NCBI GenBank assembly: GCA_013397795.1
Contig: VZTJ01001765.1
Coordinates: forward strand, 372,001 to 436,000
Direction: 5' to 3'
DNA length: 64,000 bases
Source of the DNA: Orthonyx spaldingii
Lineage: Eukaryota > Chordata > Aves > Passeriformes > Orthonychidae
Position 1 is the first letter of the stretch. The number at the start of each line of letters is the position of its first letter. A model generated the notes under the pieces. That model searched no databases. It saw nothing but the letters and a program-made list of their open reading frames with translations, and was not told the origin of the DNA. Shown here piece by piece: positions 11,630 to 23,229 of this stretch. The translations under genes and the position numbers were made by a program.

Positions 11630-14600
11630 CTGCAGAGAAGAATAAAATTGTGAATGTAGAATTCACTTTGAATAAAACTAAATGAGATGCACTCCTCAAG
11701 AACACCTAATGCACTCCAACAATTACTGAGGTCACTCCACGGGTTTTGAGCTAGTGTGAGGCAAAACACACTGAATAGTCTGCAGGTAAAGCCCCCAGTA
11801 CTAAGATCTGTTTCTCTAAAGCAGCAGTACTTCTATCAAAGACTTTATATACATTGAATGAAATCACAAAAGGTAAATTAACCTACTGAATTACAGTCAA
11901 AAGACTTACGTAGGCACAGCACAAAATATATTTTTTTAAATTATGTACTTATTATTGCAGAATTGAGAGTGTACCTAATTATCCAAATATAAGGAATTTG
12001 GATCTGTCTGGGTTTTTTCCTGCAATGGCTGCTGGTTGAAATGCCAACATCTCATGTGTGTTAAGTTTAAATTTACACTTTGAAGGAATTAGAATATATG
12101 TTTTAGTATTGCCCAGAATGGCTCCAGGCTGATGTTTTCCCAACGTACAAAACACTGAAAAAGCTCCTGAATGTGCCCTAATCATTAGCTACTTTCTAGA
12201 TGCTAAGATGATCTCAACCATTCATTTTAAAGTAGTTTTCCTCAGCATACTTTTCATATGCACAGCTGAATTTACTTTCTGGAGGCTGAAGCACAGGTAG
12301 ACATTTTTAGCAGGTGTTTGCTCGGTGCAGAAAAAGGATCCTAGGAATAATCTGAATACAAAGACCTGCTAAAATTATTCTGGAATATACTAAAAGCTCC
12401 TACTATTCTGGTATGAAATACTGAAAATTATTACTATTCCACATCTAAAATCTCCCTTATGATTTGATGAGTCCTCACAGCAACTTACACATAACAATAA
12501 TGGAATACAAGACATGCTATCAAGGAATTAAAAGATTTTTCTAATATTAAAGATAATCCATGATGTCCCAGTTTAATGCTATACAGAAATTTGCCTCAGA
12601 TGCCTTTTCCAGAAAGATGTTCTGTTCATCAAAGCACTCACAGAAAGTCTACTTGAACCCTTTTCTGACAAAACAATGGTGAAATGACAACTAGTATTTT
12701 CTCTAATTCTCTTTGATCAACTGCCAAGCCAAGAGAAAAGTCATGTACTGAAACCATTGTGCATAAACTAGAGCTATACCCTTTGGAATAAAGAAATAGG
12801 AACAGGCAGGTGAGCTTCCTTGAAGCTGAACAATCACGGGAAATTCTTTATCAGTTGCTTTTTTCAGTAGTTGCTTTCAACATGAACTTTAGAGTTTCCA
12901 TTTTGATTTTTGATGCTTAGGAAAAAAGCCTGAGTCTCACTCAGATAAGAAGGTCTCACACACTGGAGACACTGGTAACAGCTTTAATTCTCACCATGCT
13001 GGAATTTAACTGCAAGATCAGACCTTAAGGCTTGACAGCTTACCTTCCTACTGTGGAACAGGGTACATTCCTAAAAAGTAGATATCAGAACAACATTAGA
13101 TTCTGAAACATTAGATTCTGAAACAAATATACCCAACTTGAACCACATACATCTTACTAACATGACCATTCCCAACTTTTTAAAGCTCTATGCCTTGCAC
13201 TACTCAGATTTACTTGAAAAAGTTATGCAATTTTTCTCAAAAATCTCAAAATCCTCCTCGGTCTCCTGGTTTATTCTACATATCTTTTACTGGTTTCTTC
13301 TTTTCTTTATTTTGTTAAATTAATGCCATAATAAATGTCTGCATGACCAGAATGGTTTGGAATCTCTTGTAACAGGAGGTTAGGAGGGAAAGCAATCCCC
13401 CCTGCAGACTTTTCAGTCTGATTACAGCAATCATTAAAAAAGCCTACCATCAAGTATATTTTACAAAAACTAGAAGTGCTTAGAATTAGATTTAGCTAAA
13501 GCTATTAGCTATGGAGTTATACCTCACTGATCTACTGCATCTATCAAGGGAAAGGAGCATCATTAGAGTAACTATCTAAGAAGGAACTCTTTCAGGACAT
13601 CATAAAAACAGAATAAAAACTTAGAGACTACAAAAACATTCTCCAAAAACTCCACTTTATGTACTACTTTTTTTATCATATTCTTTTTTTTTTTTAAAGT
13701 CTTTTTAAGTATTAAATCAGAGTGTAGCAGCAATGATGAAGTTTTAATCAGCAGGAGTTACACACATAGGAACACCTGTTGCAACTTTATCTCAGCATCC
13801 CTGGAGCTTTGTATTATCTACAGAAACACTTTGTCCCTGCACTCTTTTAAAGGTGTTTCACAACTTCTTTCCTTACTATGCTTAATTTGCAGCTTATTTC
13901 TTCAAGGAAGTTGATTTTGAGGATCCTTGATTTGCTGTAGGCTTATTTAATGTCTCGTCTTGAGTATTCACACACCTAAAAAGAGAAATTAGGCTAAACA
14001 AAGAGGAAATGAGAAGTACGTATTCCTTTTAATCTTATGAGGGGTTTTTTTCTTTTTTTTTTCTGGAAACAACAGGCATTTTTCTCACCAGATATGTACT
14101 GACTTTAGGCATCTTGCTGCTTTCTCTCTTGCTGCAGTTTTTTTCCAAGGTGAAGTTTCTGACAGGGAATCCATAGCAAGCCTTTGGTTTCTCACCATCT
14201 ACACTGCTATGCCACTACCCTACATCATACGAAAGAACAGTGTCAGTAGGAAATTACCTAATACCTGTTTGAATACCTGGAAATCTTCTACTTTCAGAAA
14301 CATACTGCCATCCACACTTTCCTAGGACAAGATTTGCAACTACCTAGTAGAAGGATACATACCTGCCCAACATCTTCTCTTTGGCAGTCTGATTTGTCTT
14401 CCTAATACCATGACAACTGTTTCAAGAAGAGGTGAGAAACAGCAGTGTAGAAGTGTGTTGGTTTGCAGAATTCCTAACTAGTGCCATATTCAATGTTTCT
14501 TCAAGAATTATTGGATGAAGACTTGACAGATTTCATCGCAGGTCTTGCTATCAATTCCTTCCTAAGTGGCCCATTAAAAAGCAGCTTGATAAGAGTAAAG

Positions 14601-17600
14601 GGGATTTTTTTAATGACAAGCATCATTCGTAGAGGTCCTAGAAGCCTTTCCCTTCTGAGTCAGATCTGCAAAACACCTTACTTAATTCTTTTTAATTCCC
14701 TAGGAAGGTGTATTATTTTCCATCCACACAATTTCCTATAAAATGATTCTGAATAAACAACTTACTTTCTAGATTTCAGTATGAATTTAAACCCCATCCA
14801 GCATACATCTAAAAAAACCAGCACCAATAATCCCACCTCCCAACAAAATCCAATCTGTAACACCTGGGGAAAAAAACCAAACCACAAACCCAAATAAAAA
14901 TACACCATATACTTCAACACGTAATTTAATTTCCACTTTCCACTTTTAGATCTCAAAAGTCGCATGTGATAGCCAGGAAAACCAACAAAATACATACATG
15001 AAAGATTTTTTAGAGGAAAAATATTCCACATAAATTCCCTACAATATACAGGACAATGAAGAAAACTAACAATCTCATAACCACACCTTAAGTACTAAAA
15101 AGACACAAAAATGTTGTAGCTCAAAGCCCAAATGTATTCTGCTTCTTCATTTTACTACATAGTAAGTGATATAATTTAATTAGAACAGGAAAAGGTAGAA
15201 ATATGTATTTCTACAGTTGTCATCCTAAGAACATATGCAATACTTAATATATTTATTATACTGGTCTATTATACTGTATGTTGAATACATAATGAAGTGT
15301 CATAATACATATGGGATTATTAAAATTACTGTTCTAGGTAACTCATATATAAAGGTAAATTAATGCTGAGTCAGTTCTTTAAGGTCTTGGTATATATCAA
15401 AAAACATTTTATTGCTCAAAAATAGATTTTATTATAGCTATTCCCTAATCATTGAAGTGAGACAGTGGAAGTCTTGTTGTTTATCTCATCATATAAGGAA
15501 CAGACAATACATTTTATTCCTTAAAAAACATCATTCACCCACATTGTAACAGTAGGATAGAACCCTGTTTTGCAGGATTTTGCAAAATGTACACAGAAGA
15601 TTATTCTTAAGGGTTTATGCTAATTTTTTTCCACTTGGCAAGTTAGGCATAAAATAGGCCTCAGTAAATTAGTTTGAAAACAAAACAAGTAAACAAAACA
15701 TCACATACAAATCTCTTGCAAAATGAAATTTTCTAAGATAACTGCCTAATTAAGTCTATTTTTCCCAAGCACTTTTTAATGCAATTACTGTTCTTTTTAA
15801 ATTTTAACTTATTTTTTCAATTGTTCTGTGATTTAGCAAAATAAAATAAAATAAAATAGCCAAAAGGCTATGCTCTTTTTTTATTAATTAAAAACATCCC
15901 ACAGGAAAAAGACTGCTGCCTGCTCATTTCCCTTATGGTTATCACCCTCTTGTTCTCCAAGGACACCTTTTTCAGGCATTCTGCTAAATTTTCAAGAAGA
16001 ATTCTGTCATACTACAAATATAAGACCATTTCAATGTAAGAAGTGGAGAGTTGCATACTACATCTACATATATGAACAGAATACCAATTATTTATTTTAC
16101 TTAATCCACATTTCAAGACATTATAAATATCTAACAGGAACCAAAATTTGTTCTCATTTTTAGTTATCATGTCCTCTTGTTGCATAACAATCTCACAAAT
16201 TGCAGGCAACAGAATCTATACTTGCTTATCTACAAAAAAATCCAGACAGTTATGGCTAAAACAACATTAAAGGTGGAATTCTGTGTCTGTGTATCAGAAT
16301 TTTGTACGTGAGACTCTCCAAAACATGGCCTGATGATCACATATTCTGTTACTGGCCAGTTAACAAAGCCAGCTGACCAACTAAAGGCTATCCCAGAACT
16401 AAGCTGGTTCTCATGAAACTCACAATCACTAATTTTTAAAGTAAATAACATGGAAAGTTTTCCTGCAGTACTGGAAAAGGAGACAAATATAAACCTAGAA
16501 AAGTAAATGAAAACATGCTGTAATGGGTATGCTCTGTGCTGCTAAATATGAACTACAGACATGGAGCGTGGGTGAAGATGGAAGTCTTTCAACTGTATTT
16601 AGATAAGCAAACTCCAAATCAAGAAACACTGAGTACACAAGACTTCCTACCCCTGATCTATAAAAACACATAAACCTCTAAATTAATGGCCATTTCTTAC
16701 ATAAGTAGGTATTATTTCCCAACTATACATGGATGTTTTAAACTCTTGCTTTAGATGCTTTTAGTTTCAGTGTTTTGCCTTCTTCCCATTCAAAAGAAAC
16801 AGTAGTGTAGCAAGCAAATTAAATTTTATGTACAAGAGTCCACTGTATAGAGAGATTTCAGTCACCTATTTTTGTTCCACGTTGTACACTAAAAAACAGG
16901 GGGGCGGGGGGGGGGTGGGAAGCAAGGACCTTCTTCCTCTTTAAGTTTAAAAGGTAAAGCACAGTTAGACTACAAAAAGAAAATGAGGCAATTTTATGGA
17001 TCATGTTCACAGGACACTGAATCTCATCATCATAGCCATATAAAAAATCAAAAAGAAATGCTTTTGTGAAGATGGACAGCTACAAATGGAAAAGAAGGAG
17101 ATACCTAGTTTCTATGGATAAACTCAACATTATGACAGTCTTGCAGTTGAGAAAGATAAAAATCAATGTTACTCCAAATCCAGAATGTTTTAATGAAAGC
17201 ACAGCATTTCTCTAACTAAGGCTCCCAGGAAAAGTCACTGCCTTTAATCTATCTTTTGAAGATGAGTGCCCAATAAGGTGTAATTCTGGAGAGATGTCAG
17301 ATCACAAACAAAAACCTAAGCAACTTCAATTTAGACAATTAGGGCAATCTGACCATAACTCCTAGCAAACCTAGTGTCAGCCCTCCCCCTGCCACACACA
17401 CCTCTATAAGAAAGTTTCCCACAAATTCCAATGCATGTCTAGAACATGAACAGCACCACCATTGAGGAGATCTTGCAACTTGCATGTTATTAGCGAAGAG
17501 TTAGAGGAAAGTCATGAGAAGGTACCTCATAAAATAGGAGAGAGGCACATGACTTTTTAGTTGGAAAACAGACAGGCTATACATTGCTAAAATGGTCTGA

Positions 17601-18549
17601 CCAACATACAGTGACACCCTAAGTATTTTGTTTTCCACATTTCTCAAAGATAATTTTTACAAAATGTTCGTATCACTGAACTTCAGATCTGCCCAGGCAA
17701 CCTCTTTGGTTGCAGTTTTCCAGTAGATAACGCCCTCACCATCTCAGAAGAAAGTTTGCTTCAAAGTGATACATTCAGACACAATGTCCACACTCAGGGT
17801 TATTACAACCAACTAAGCAGTATCAGACACAAAGACACCGGTGGAATCTTTCACACTACAGTGTTACAAGGACATCAGGGTCTGAGGTTACACACTCAGA
17901 AACATTTGTCTGCTTCCTCGCATAGGCCTATGGAAACAGCTATCATTCAAAATGTTATAATCTTTACACAGAGGAAGAAAGGAAGAACACCGTATCTAAA
18001 GAAAAATTTTCCAAAACCCCTTGCTCCCTTTATGAAAGGGAAAGACTGTACCACTTTTAAAGCAATACTGAACACAGTAAAGCTATCCTGAAAAAAAAAG
18101 TTAGTCTGAGAGCTTCTTCCTAAACAAGGAAGAAACAAAGCAAAATGAGGAGTAAAGACAGAAAATTGTGTTTGTGTCTGGTGATGACTCTTTCTCACAG
18201 ACCTGCCTCAAAAGCAGACAAACTGAATGAAGAGTTATTAGCCAACCCAAAATATGACAAATTTTTATCACAAATATTTTGAAAAAAACCGAACGTGTAA
18301 CAAAACTTCAAGTTGTGGCCAGCTACATGCTTACTGGAGAGAAAACAAGAAGAGAGACAAATAAGAAAATGGAGATGGAGAGGGAAAAAACCACAAAATA
18401 GGAGCAACCAGAGAGAACCAGAGTCTGGTTTTTTTCCATTGGGTTAGTGGAGATGGCAACATCATTCAGATCTCTCTGGACAGTTCCAGTCAAGGGTCTT
18501 CTTTAGTCCCTGACAATACAAGAAAGGTCACAGATTATATAACTTTTAC
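11630..18549. other. AT-rich intron-like stretch
   Basis: Long unique AT-rich sequence with A>T on the + strand. It contains a 15-bp direct repeat at 13095-13124, a G-rich tract at 16899-16920 and scattered homopolymers. A minus frame at about 14500-14670 and one at 17947-18198 (after a T9CAG acceptor-like site) are open but lack paired splice borders of quality. No gene is called. Confidence 0.45.
16899..16920 (+). repeat. G-rich tract, possible quadruplex
   Basis: A run of 18 G bases broken by single C and T bases in an otherwise AT-rich region. The composition allows intramolecular G-quadruplex folding on the + strand. Such tracts are also prone to sequencing-length error. Confidence 0.7.
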
Positions 18550-18734
18550 CAATGTCACCACTAGTGAAGGATGACCTAATATTGATTCAACTCTGGGCAG
18601 AGTACACATTTTCTCCTCTTTTCTAGCAACTTCAACATTACAAAATTCTGTACTTAGTATACCAGGTTCAATAACCTGAACCACTGGTAACCGATTAACA
18701 AATGTTCTGTCAGAGATATTCCAAACATGAAAGG
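18550..18734 (-). CDS. Candidate internal exon, unassigned
   Basis: A minus-strand frame stays open for 100 codons (18837-18535). Within it, a pyrimidine-rich CTCTCGTTTTCCCTTGCAAG could serve as acceptor (exon from 18734; an alternative TTCAG gives 18759). ACATTG followed by GTAAAAG could serve as donor at 18550. The enclosed 61 codons have a balanced, soluble-protein-like composition including a VWN motif, unlike the Phe-rich frames made by T tracts. I considered a WD-repeat protein, but one VWN is not evidence. It is the best candidate on the left side by frame length. Confidence 0.28.
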
Positions 18735-20210
18735 CTTGCAAGGGAAAACGAGAGTAATTCTGAATTTGTGTTTTACTAAGGAAGCACTGATGCACAACAG
18801 TACACACAAAGCATGCATAGAATCCAACCTTTACCATAAATGTGGAGATCTCTTTTTTGTTTACCTACCTCACATTTCTTGCTTCTCTAGGACTGTTTCC
18901 TTTTTAAAAGAAGATTTCCAGAACACTTAAATGACAAAGCTTTGGACATTGGTAGTCCAATTCTGTTATTCCATCACAAAAATCTCCCAGTCTGACATTT
19001 AGCATCACAGCCCTTTTAAAATGTATTTTACCATAAGAGTAACCTCATGACAACACAACACTGAAGCTCTATTAGTAGCTCACATGCCTGCACTACATAT
19101 CAAAGGTAGCAGAGGGGAAAGCTAGGTGTGGAACCTAAGTGAGCAGTATCTTCAATGTGAACACTTCATTAAGCACTAGTGCTGAACATGACACTTTCAC
19201 AGTTCCACTCTTTCCACAAACTGCAAAACTTCTTGAAATGATAACACACAAGGATTAGAATTCAATTTTCTATCCACAAACTAGTGAGGCTTCCTATGAG
19301 CATAAGACATAACCCTCTAGCTTGCAAGTTTCACAGTTTTGTAACCAGTTTAATATTTCCTCCTGTAAAGAAGCTTAACTCTACCACTTTCTGTACAGAG
19401 ACTCAAAAGTAACCATAAATTTCATGTCCATGAGGTGGACATCTTCAAGTCCATAGATGTTGCATACACTAAAGTATTTTTCCTGATTTCAGGAAGACAG
19501 TTCTTTCACATTGAGAAAATGTCCTAATTATGGACTCTATTCTAATCATTGATTCTTAACTAAAAGACCTCAACAGTTTGTGTAGAAGAGAAATTAACAA
19601 GTAATTTTTGTAAAAAAAGCCCAAGATGCTACATTCTGCATAATTTTGCATTTGAACACAGTAAATTACTTTGGTTAAACAATAACTAAGATTTCTCTTT
19701 CTCTAATCTACTGTACCTATCTTAATTTGCCACAAATGAAAAAATATACATTTGTTTCTAGATGGAAACTAGCAATACATACATAAACACAGAGGTCTAC
19801 CAAGCAAAACTAAATATAATAACTTACTCAAAACAAAACAATGCAATGAAGCATTGAAACCATGTAACAATATGACAAACATTACACACTCTCAATACAC
19901 TCTGGAGCCATGTGCATCATTCTCTACAACAGATAAGAATAACAATGTGCCCAAATAATTTTTATATGCCCTCATTTAAAAATAAACACACAACTTAACT
20001 CCAAATTAATTCAACAGTTACTCCTTCCTAAGTAAATTTAAATCCCATCTGAATAGGACCAGAAGGTGCAGTACTGGTTATTTTCTAAACTAAGTATACC
20101 AGGTCTAACAGGACACAAATCTGTATGCCTGTGCTGATAAGACCACAAGTACATACCGCTAAGAAAACATACGCCTATGATCTTAATTAGAAAAGCTAAA
20201 GGAGTCATGT

Positions 20211-20351
20211 TATGCTAATTATCTAATTTTATGCTAATTATCTAATATCTAAATGATAAAAAAATATAGTTCACATACCTAAGCTTTTCATTTATATACT
20301 TATTCCTTCATACACCAGCAATTATTAGTTCAAGAAGCAATTATTAGTTCA
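20211..20351. repeat. Two short direct repeats with 19-bp period
   Basis: TATGCTAATTATCTAAT occurs at 20211-20227 and again at 20230-20246. CAATTATTAGTTCA occurs at 20319-20332 and again at 20338-20351. Both pairs are offset by 19 bp. They look like two independent small duplications in AT-rich DNA. Confidence 0.7.
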
Positions 20352-20394
20352 TTTCTGTGAGAAAAATTCAGAAGTGTACATTTTTTAATTTGCT

Positions 20395-20481
20395 GTCTTT
20401 TCATAGCTGAAACAGCAGAAACTTCTAAGGGGTCCAAATCCTCCAAAGTACAAATAGTCTCTTCCCGCGTTAAAGGAGATG
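20395..20481 (-). CDS. Candidate early exon near the CpG island
   Basis: On the minus strand the acceptor-like TTATTTTCCACTCCAG is followed by a frame open for over 30 codons with two CpGs, rich in Glu, Leu and Thr. A second acceptor-like TTCTGCTGTTTCAG lies inside it, directly before CTATG, so translation might start there instead. No good donor is visible, and the left border is approximate. Its place about 1 kb from the CpG island suits an exon 2 of a leftward transcript. Confidence 0.17.
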
Positions 20482-21224
20482 CTGGAGTGGAAAATAATTA
20501 AGGCTGGTCAAATATATGCTATGACATTTGCATAAAATTTTATTTCATGTTTACAAACACACATAAAAAGGCGGCTAGGAAAATTGCAAGAAACCAAGGT
20601 GTCACCTTTCAAAATGGCAAAATAATTATTTGCAAAAATTTTTAGCCTGGAATTCAAAACAATTACATTAAGGGGGAAAAAACTAAAACTGTTCTGTTTG
20701 GTTATGCCTCTTGGCTTTCCTCTGAGAACAAAATATTAAAATCAGGCCAGAAGCCCTTCTCAATGAAACTGCAAATTACAATACAAAGTTAAAAAAAGTT
20801 TAACAATGATCAAACCGGATTTATAGTACAAAATAAAAGAAGCATATTCTGAAAGATTATCTGAATCTATTGAGAGACTAAATCGTTATTTAAATTATTA
20901 TAACACCATATGTGTCTGGTACTGCATTCTGGGAACACTTACATGTGAAAATTACTACAACTCCCTGATCAAAAGAAAATAATAACCCAATTACACACCA
21001 TGAAGTTGTACACAATATGCAAAGAGCATTCTGTTAGCATCCCCTTCCCACTTTAACTTTTACAGTAATATGTAGTGGCACGCATGTCCTATCCTTCAGG
21101 AACAAAGGGAACAAACCCCCCCATGCGACTTTTGCATCTGGTCCAGCACGCTCTATCCATATTAAGGATCTGTCTGCCTGGAATTTGAAAGCAACGCTAA
21201 GAGTTTCCACTTGAATATACCGTG

Positions 21225-22770
21225 CTTTTCTAGCGGTTTACCGTCACAATCACCTTGCGGGCAAGCGCTTCCCAGGAAGGGAAGGAGGGGAAGGGCTCCA
21301 GCCTTGGTGACATCCCTCGCTCGCGGCGGCGGGATCAGCACCCGGCAGGGGAACAGCGCCGGGGCTCCCGCGGGCTCGGGCGGCTTCCCAACGCGCCCTT
21401 CGGGTTAAACACTGCCAGCGGTAATAAATAACTTTCGGGTTAACTCCAGGCCTCCTCTCCCATGAATGTTCCCCCTTTCACTCCGAACATCCTCCTACTC
21501 CTCAGCGAGCTCACAACGCTGCTTTCCATGAACAGTCATGTCTTCCCAGGCTCCCGGTGAAACCTACTGAGCTTGACGCCTAAAAACCTCGCCAATATCT
21601 CTCGCCCCTTCCTTGCACAGACACAGCACTGACGCCCGTAGGCACCGGAACCCCTCGGGGCTCGGCTGCTGGGCGCTCCGCGGGGCACCGGGACACCCGT
21701 CAAGGGAACCCCCAGCCCGTCACACACCAACCGGTTCCGGGAGCCCTTCCGTGCAGCCACCGCAGGTCATGTGCCACGCGTTTATTAAAGGATCATCCGT
21801 GCGCTGGGAGCAGCAGCATCATAAATGCCCTCCTCCCCCTCCCAACAGAGAGCACACAGGCACAAGCGTCCCCACCCACCCCCTCCNNNNNNNNNNNNNN
21901 NNNNNNNNNNNNNNNNNNNNNNNNNNNNNNNNNNNNNNNNNNNNNNNNNNNNNNNNNNNNNNNNNNNNNNNNNNNNNNNNNNNNNNNNNNNNNNNNNNNN
22001 NNNNNNNNNNNNNNNNNNNNNNNNNNNNNNNNNNNNNNNNNNNNNNNNNNNNNNNNNNNNNNNNNNNNNNNNNNNNNNNNNNNNNNNNNNNNNNNNNNNN
22101 NNNNNNNNNNNNNNNNNNNNNNNNNNNNNNNNNNNNNNNNNNNNNNNNNNNNNNNNNNNNNNNNNNNNNNNNNNNNNNNNNNNNNNNNNNNNNNNNNNNN
22201 NNNNNNNNNNNNNNNNNNNNNNNNNNNNNNNNNNNNNNNNNNNNNNNNNNNNNNNNNNNNNNNNNNNNNNNNNNNNNNNNNNNNNNNNNNNNNNNNNNNN
22301 NNNNNNNNNNNNNNNNNNNNNNNNNNNNNNNNNNNNNNNNNNNNNNNNNNNNNNNNNNNNNNNNNNNNNNNNNNNNNNNNNNNNNNNNNNNNNNNNNNNN
22401 NNNNNNNNNNNNNNNNNNNNNNNNNNNNNNNNNNNNNNNNNNNNNNNNNNNNNNNNNNNNNNNNNNNNNNNNNNNNNNNNNNNNNNNNNNNNNNNNNNNN
22501 NNNNNNNNNNNNNNNNNNNNNNNNNNNNNNNNNNNNNNNNNNNNNNNNNNNNNNNNNNNNNNNNNNNNNNNNNNNNNNNNNNNNNNNNNNNNNNNNNNNN
22601 NNNNNNNNNNNNNNNNNNNNNNNNNNNNNNNGGTCCGAGGCGGGGCCAGCGCGGGGGCGGGGCCAGAGCTACGGCGGCGCGGGGAGGGTGCGAGACTAGC
22701 GCGGCGCGCGGCGCAGGCAGCACCAATCCAGCGCCGAGCGGCCGAGCCGACCCCGGGGAGCCCTGAGTGC
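21225..22770. promoter_or_regulatory. CpG island, probable bidirectional promoter
   Basis: GC content and CpG density rise sharply against the AT-rich surroundings. On the right of the gap are GGGGCGGGGC (22654-22663, Sp1-type), a second GGGGC box at 22632-22647 and CCAAT at 22723-22727. There is no TATA box near them. The left flank is CpG-rich between 21290 and 21780. About half of the island is missing as N. A/T bias reverses across it, which suggests divergent transcription. First exons are probably in or beside the gap, but none can be read. Confidence 0.8.
21887..22631. other. Assembly gap (745 N)
   Basis: A continuous run of N inside the CpG island. GC-rich bird promoters are often lost from short-read assemblies. 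Long open frames that cross this gap are artefacts of translating N. Confidence 0.99.
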
Positions 22771-22857
22771 AGGGGCTGACAATTCAATTCCTCAGACTTC
22801 GGAAAAGGGGAAAAGATAGATAGCAAGGATGGTAATGATCCCTGCTCTTGGTTAGCG

Positions 22858-23222
22858 TCAAATCACACAATCACGGATTCCGTCAGGTTGGGAAAGACCT
22901 CTGCGGTTGTGGAGTTCAACTATGACCAACCTTGCCAAGCAGACCCTGGCACTGAGTGCCACATCCAGTCTTCTCTTGAACACTTCCAGGGACGGTCACT
23001 CCACCGCCTCCCTGGGCAGCCCATTCCAATGTCTAATCTCCGTTTCTGTGAAAAATTTCTTCCTAACATCCAACCTAAACCTCCCCTGTCACAGCTTGAG
23101 GCTGTGTCCACTTGTCCTGTCACTTGTTGTCTGGGAGAAGAGGCCAACCCCCACCTGGCTACAGCTTCCTTTCAGGGAGGTGCAGAGAGTGATCAGGTCA
23201 CCCTTGTCTTCTCCAGACTAGA
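22858..23222 (-). mobile_element. CR1 LINE, 3' fragment, minus orientation
   Basis: Read on the + strand this is the reverse complement of a CR1 3' end. It has the AATCACACAATCACGG tail variant, then the GGTTGGGAAAGACCTCTG block, the CTTGAACACTTCCAGGGA block, TTTCTTCCTAACATCCAACC and a truncated GGTCACCC...CTTCTCCAG end. CR1 is the dominant avian LINE and is usually 5'-truncated, as here. It lies within 100 bp of the CpG island edge. Confidence 0.92.
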
Positions 23223-23229
23223 AATACAG

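Noticed and set aside
17756..18091. 111-codon + strand frame
   Set aside because: His/Thr/Gln-rich low-information peptide, on the strand opposite to the inferred transcription, with no splice borders.
21613..22826. Open frames of 313-388 codons on both strands
   Set aside because: They cross the 745-base N gap and are open only because N is translated as X.
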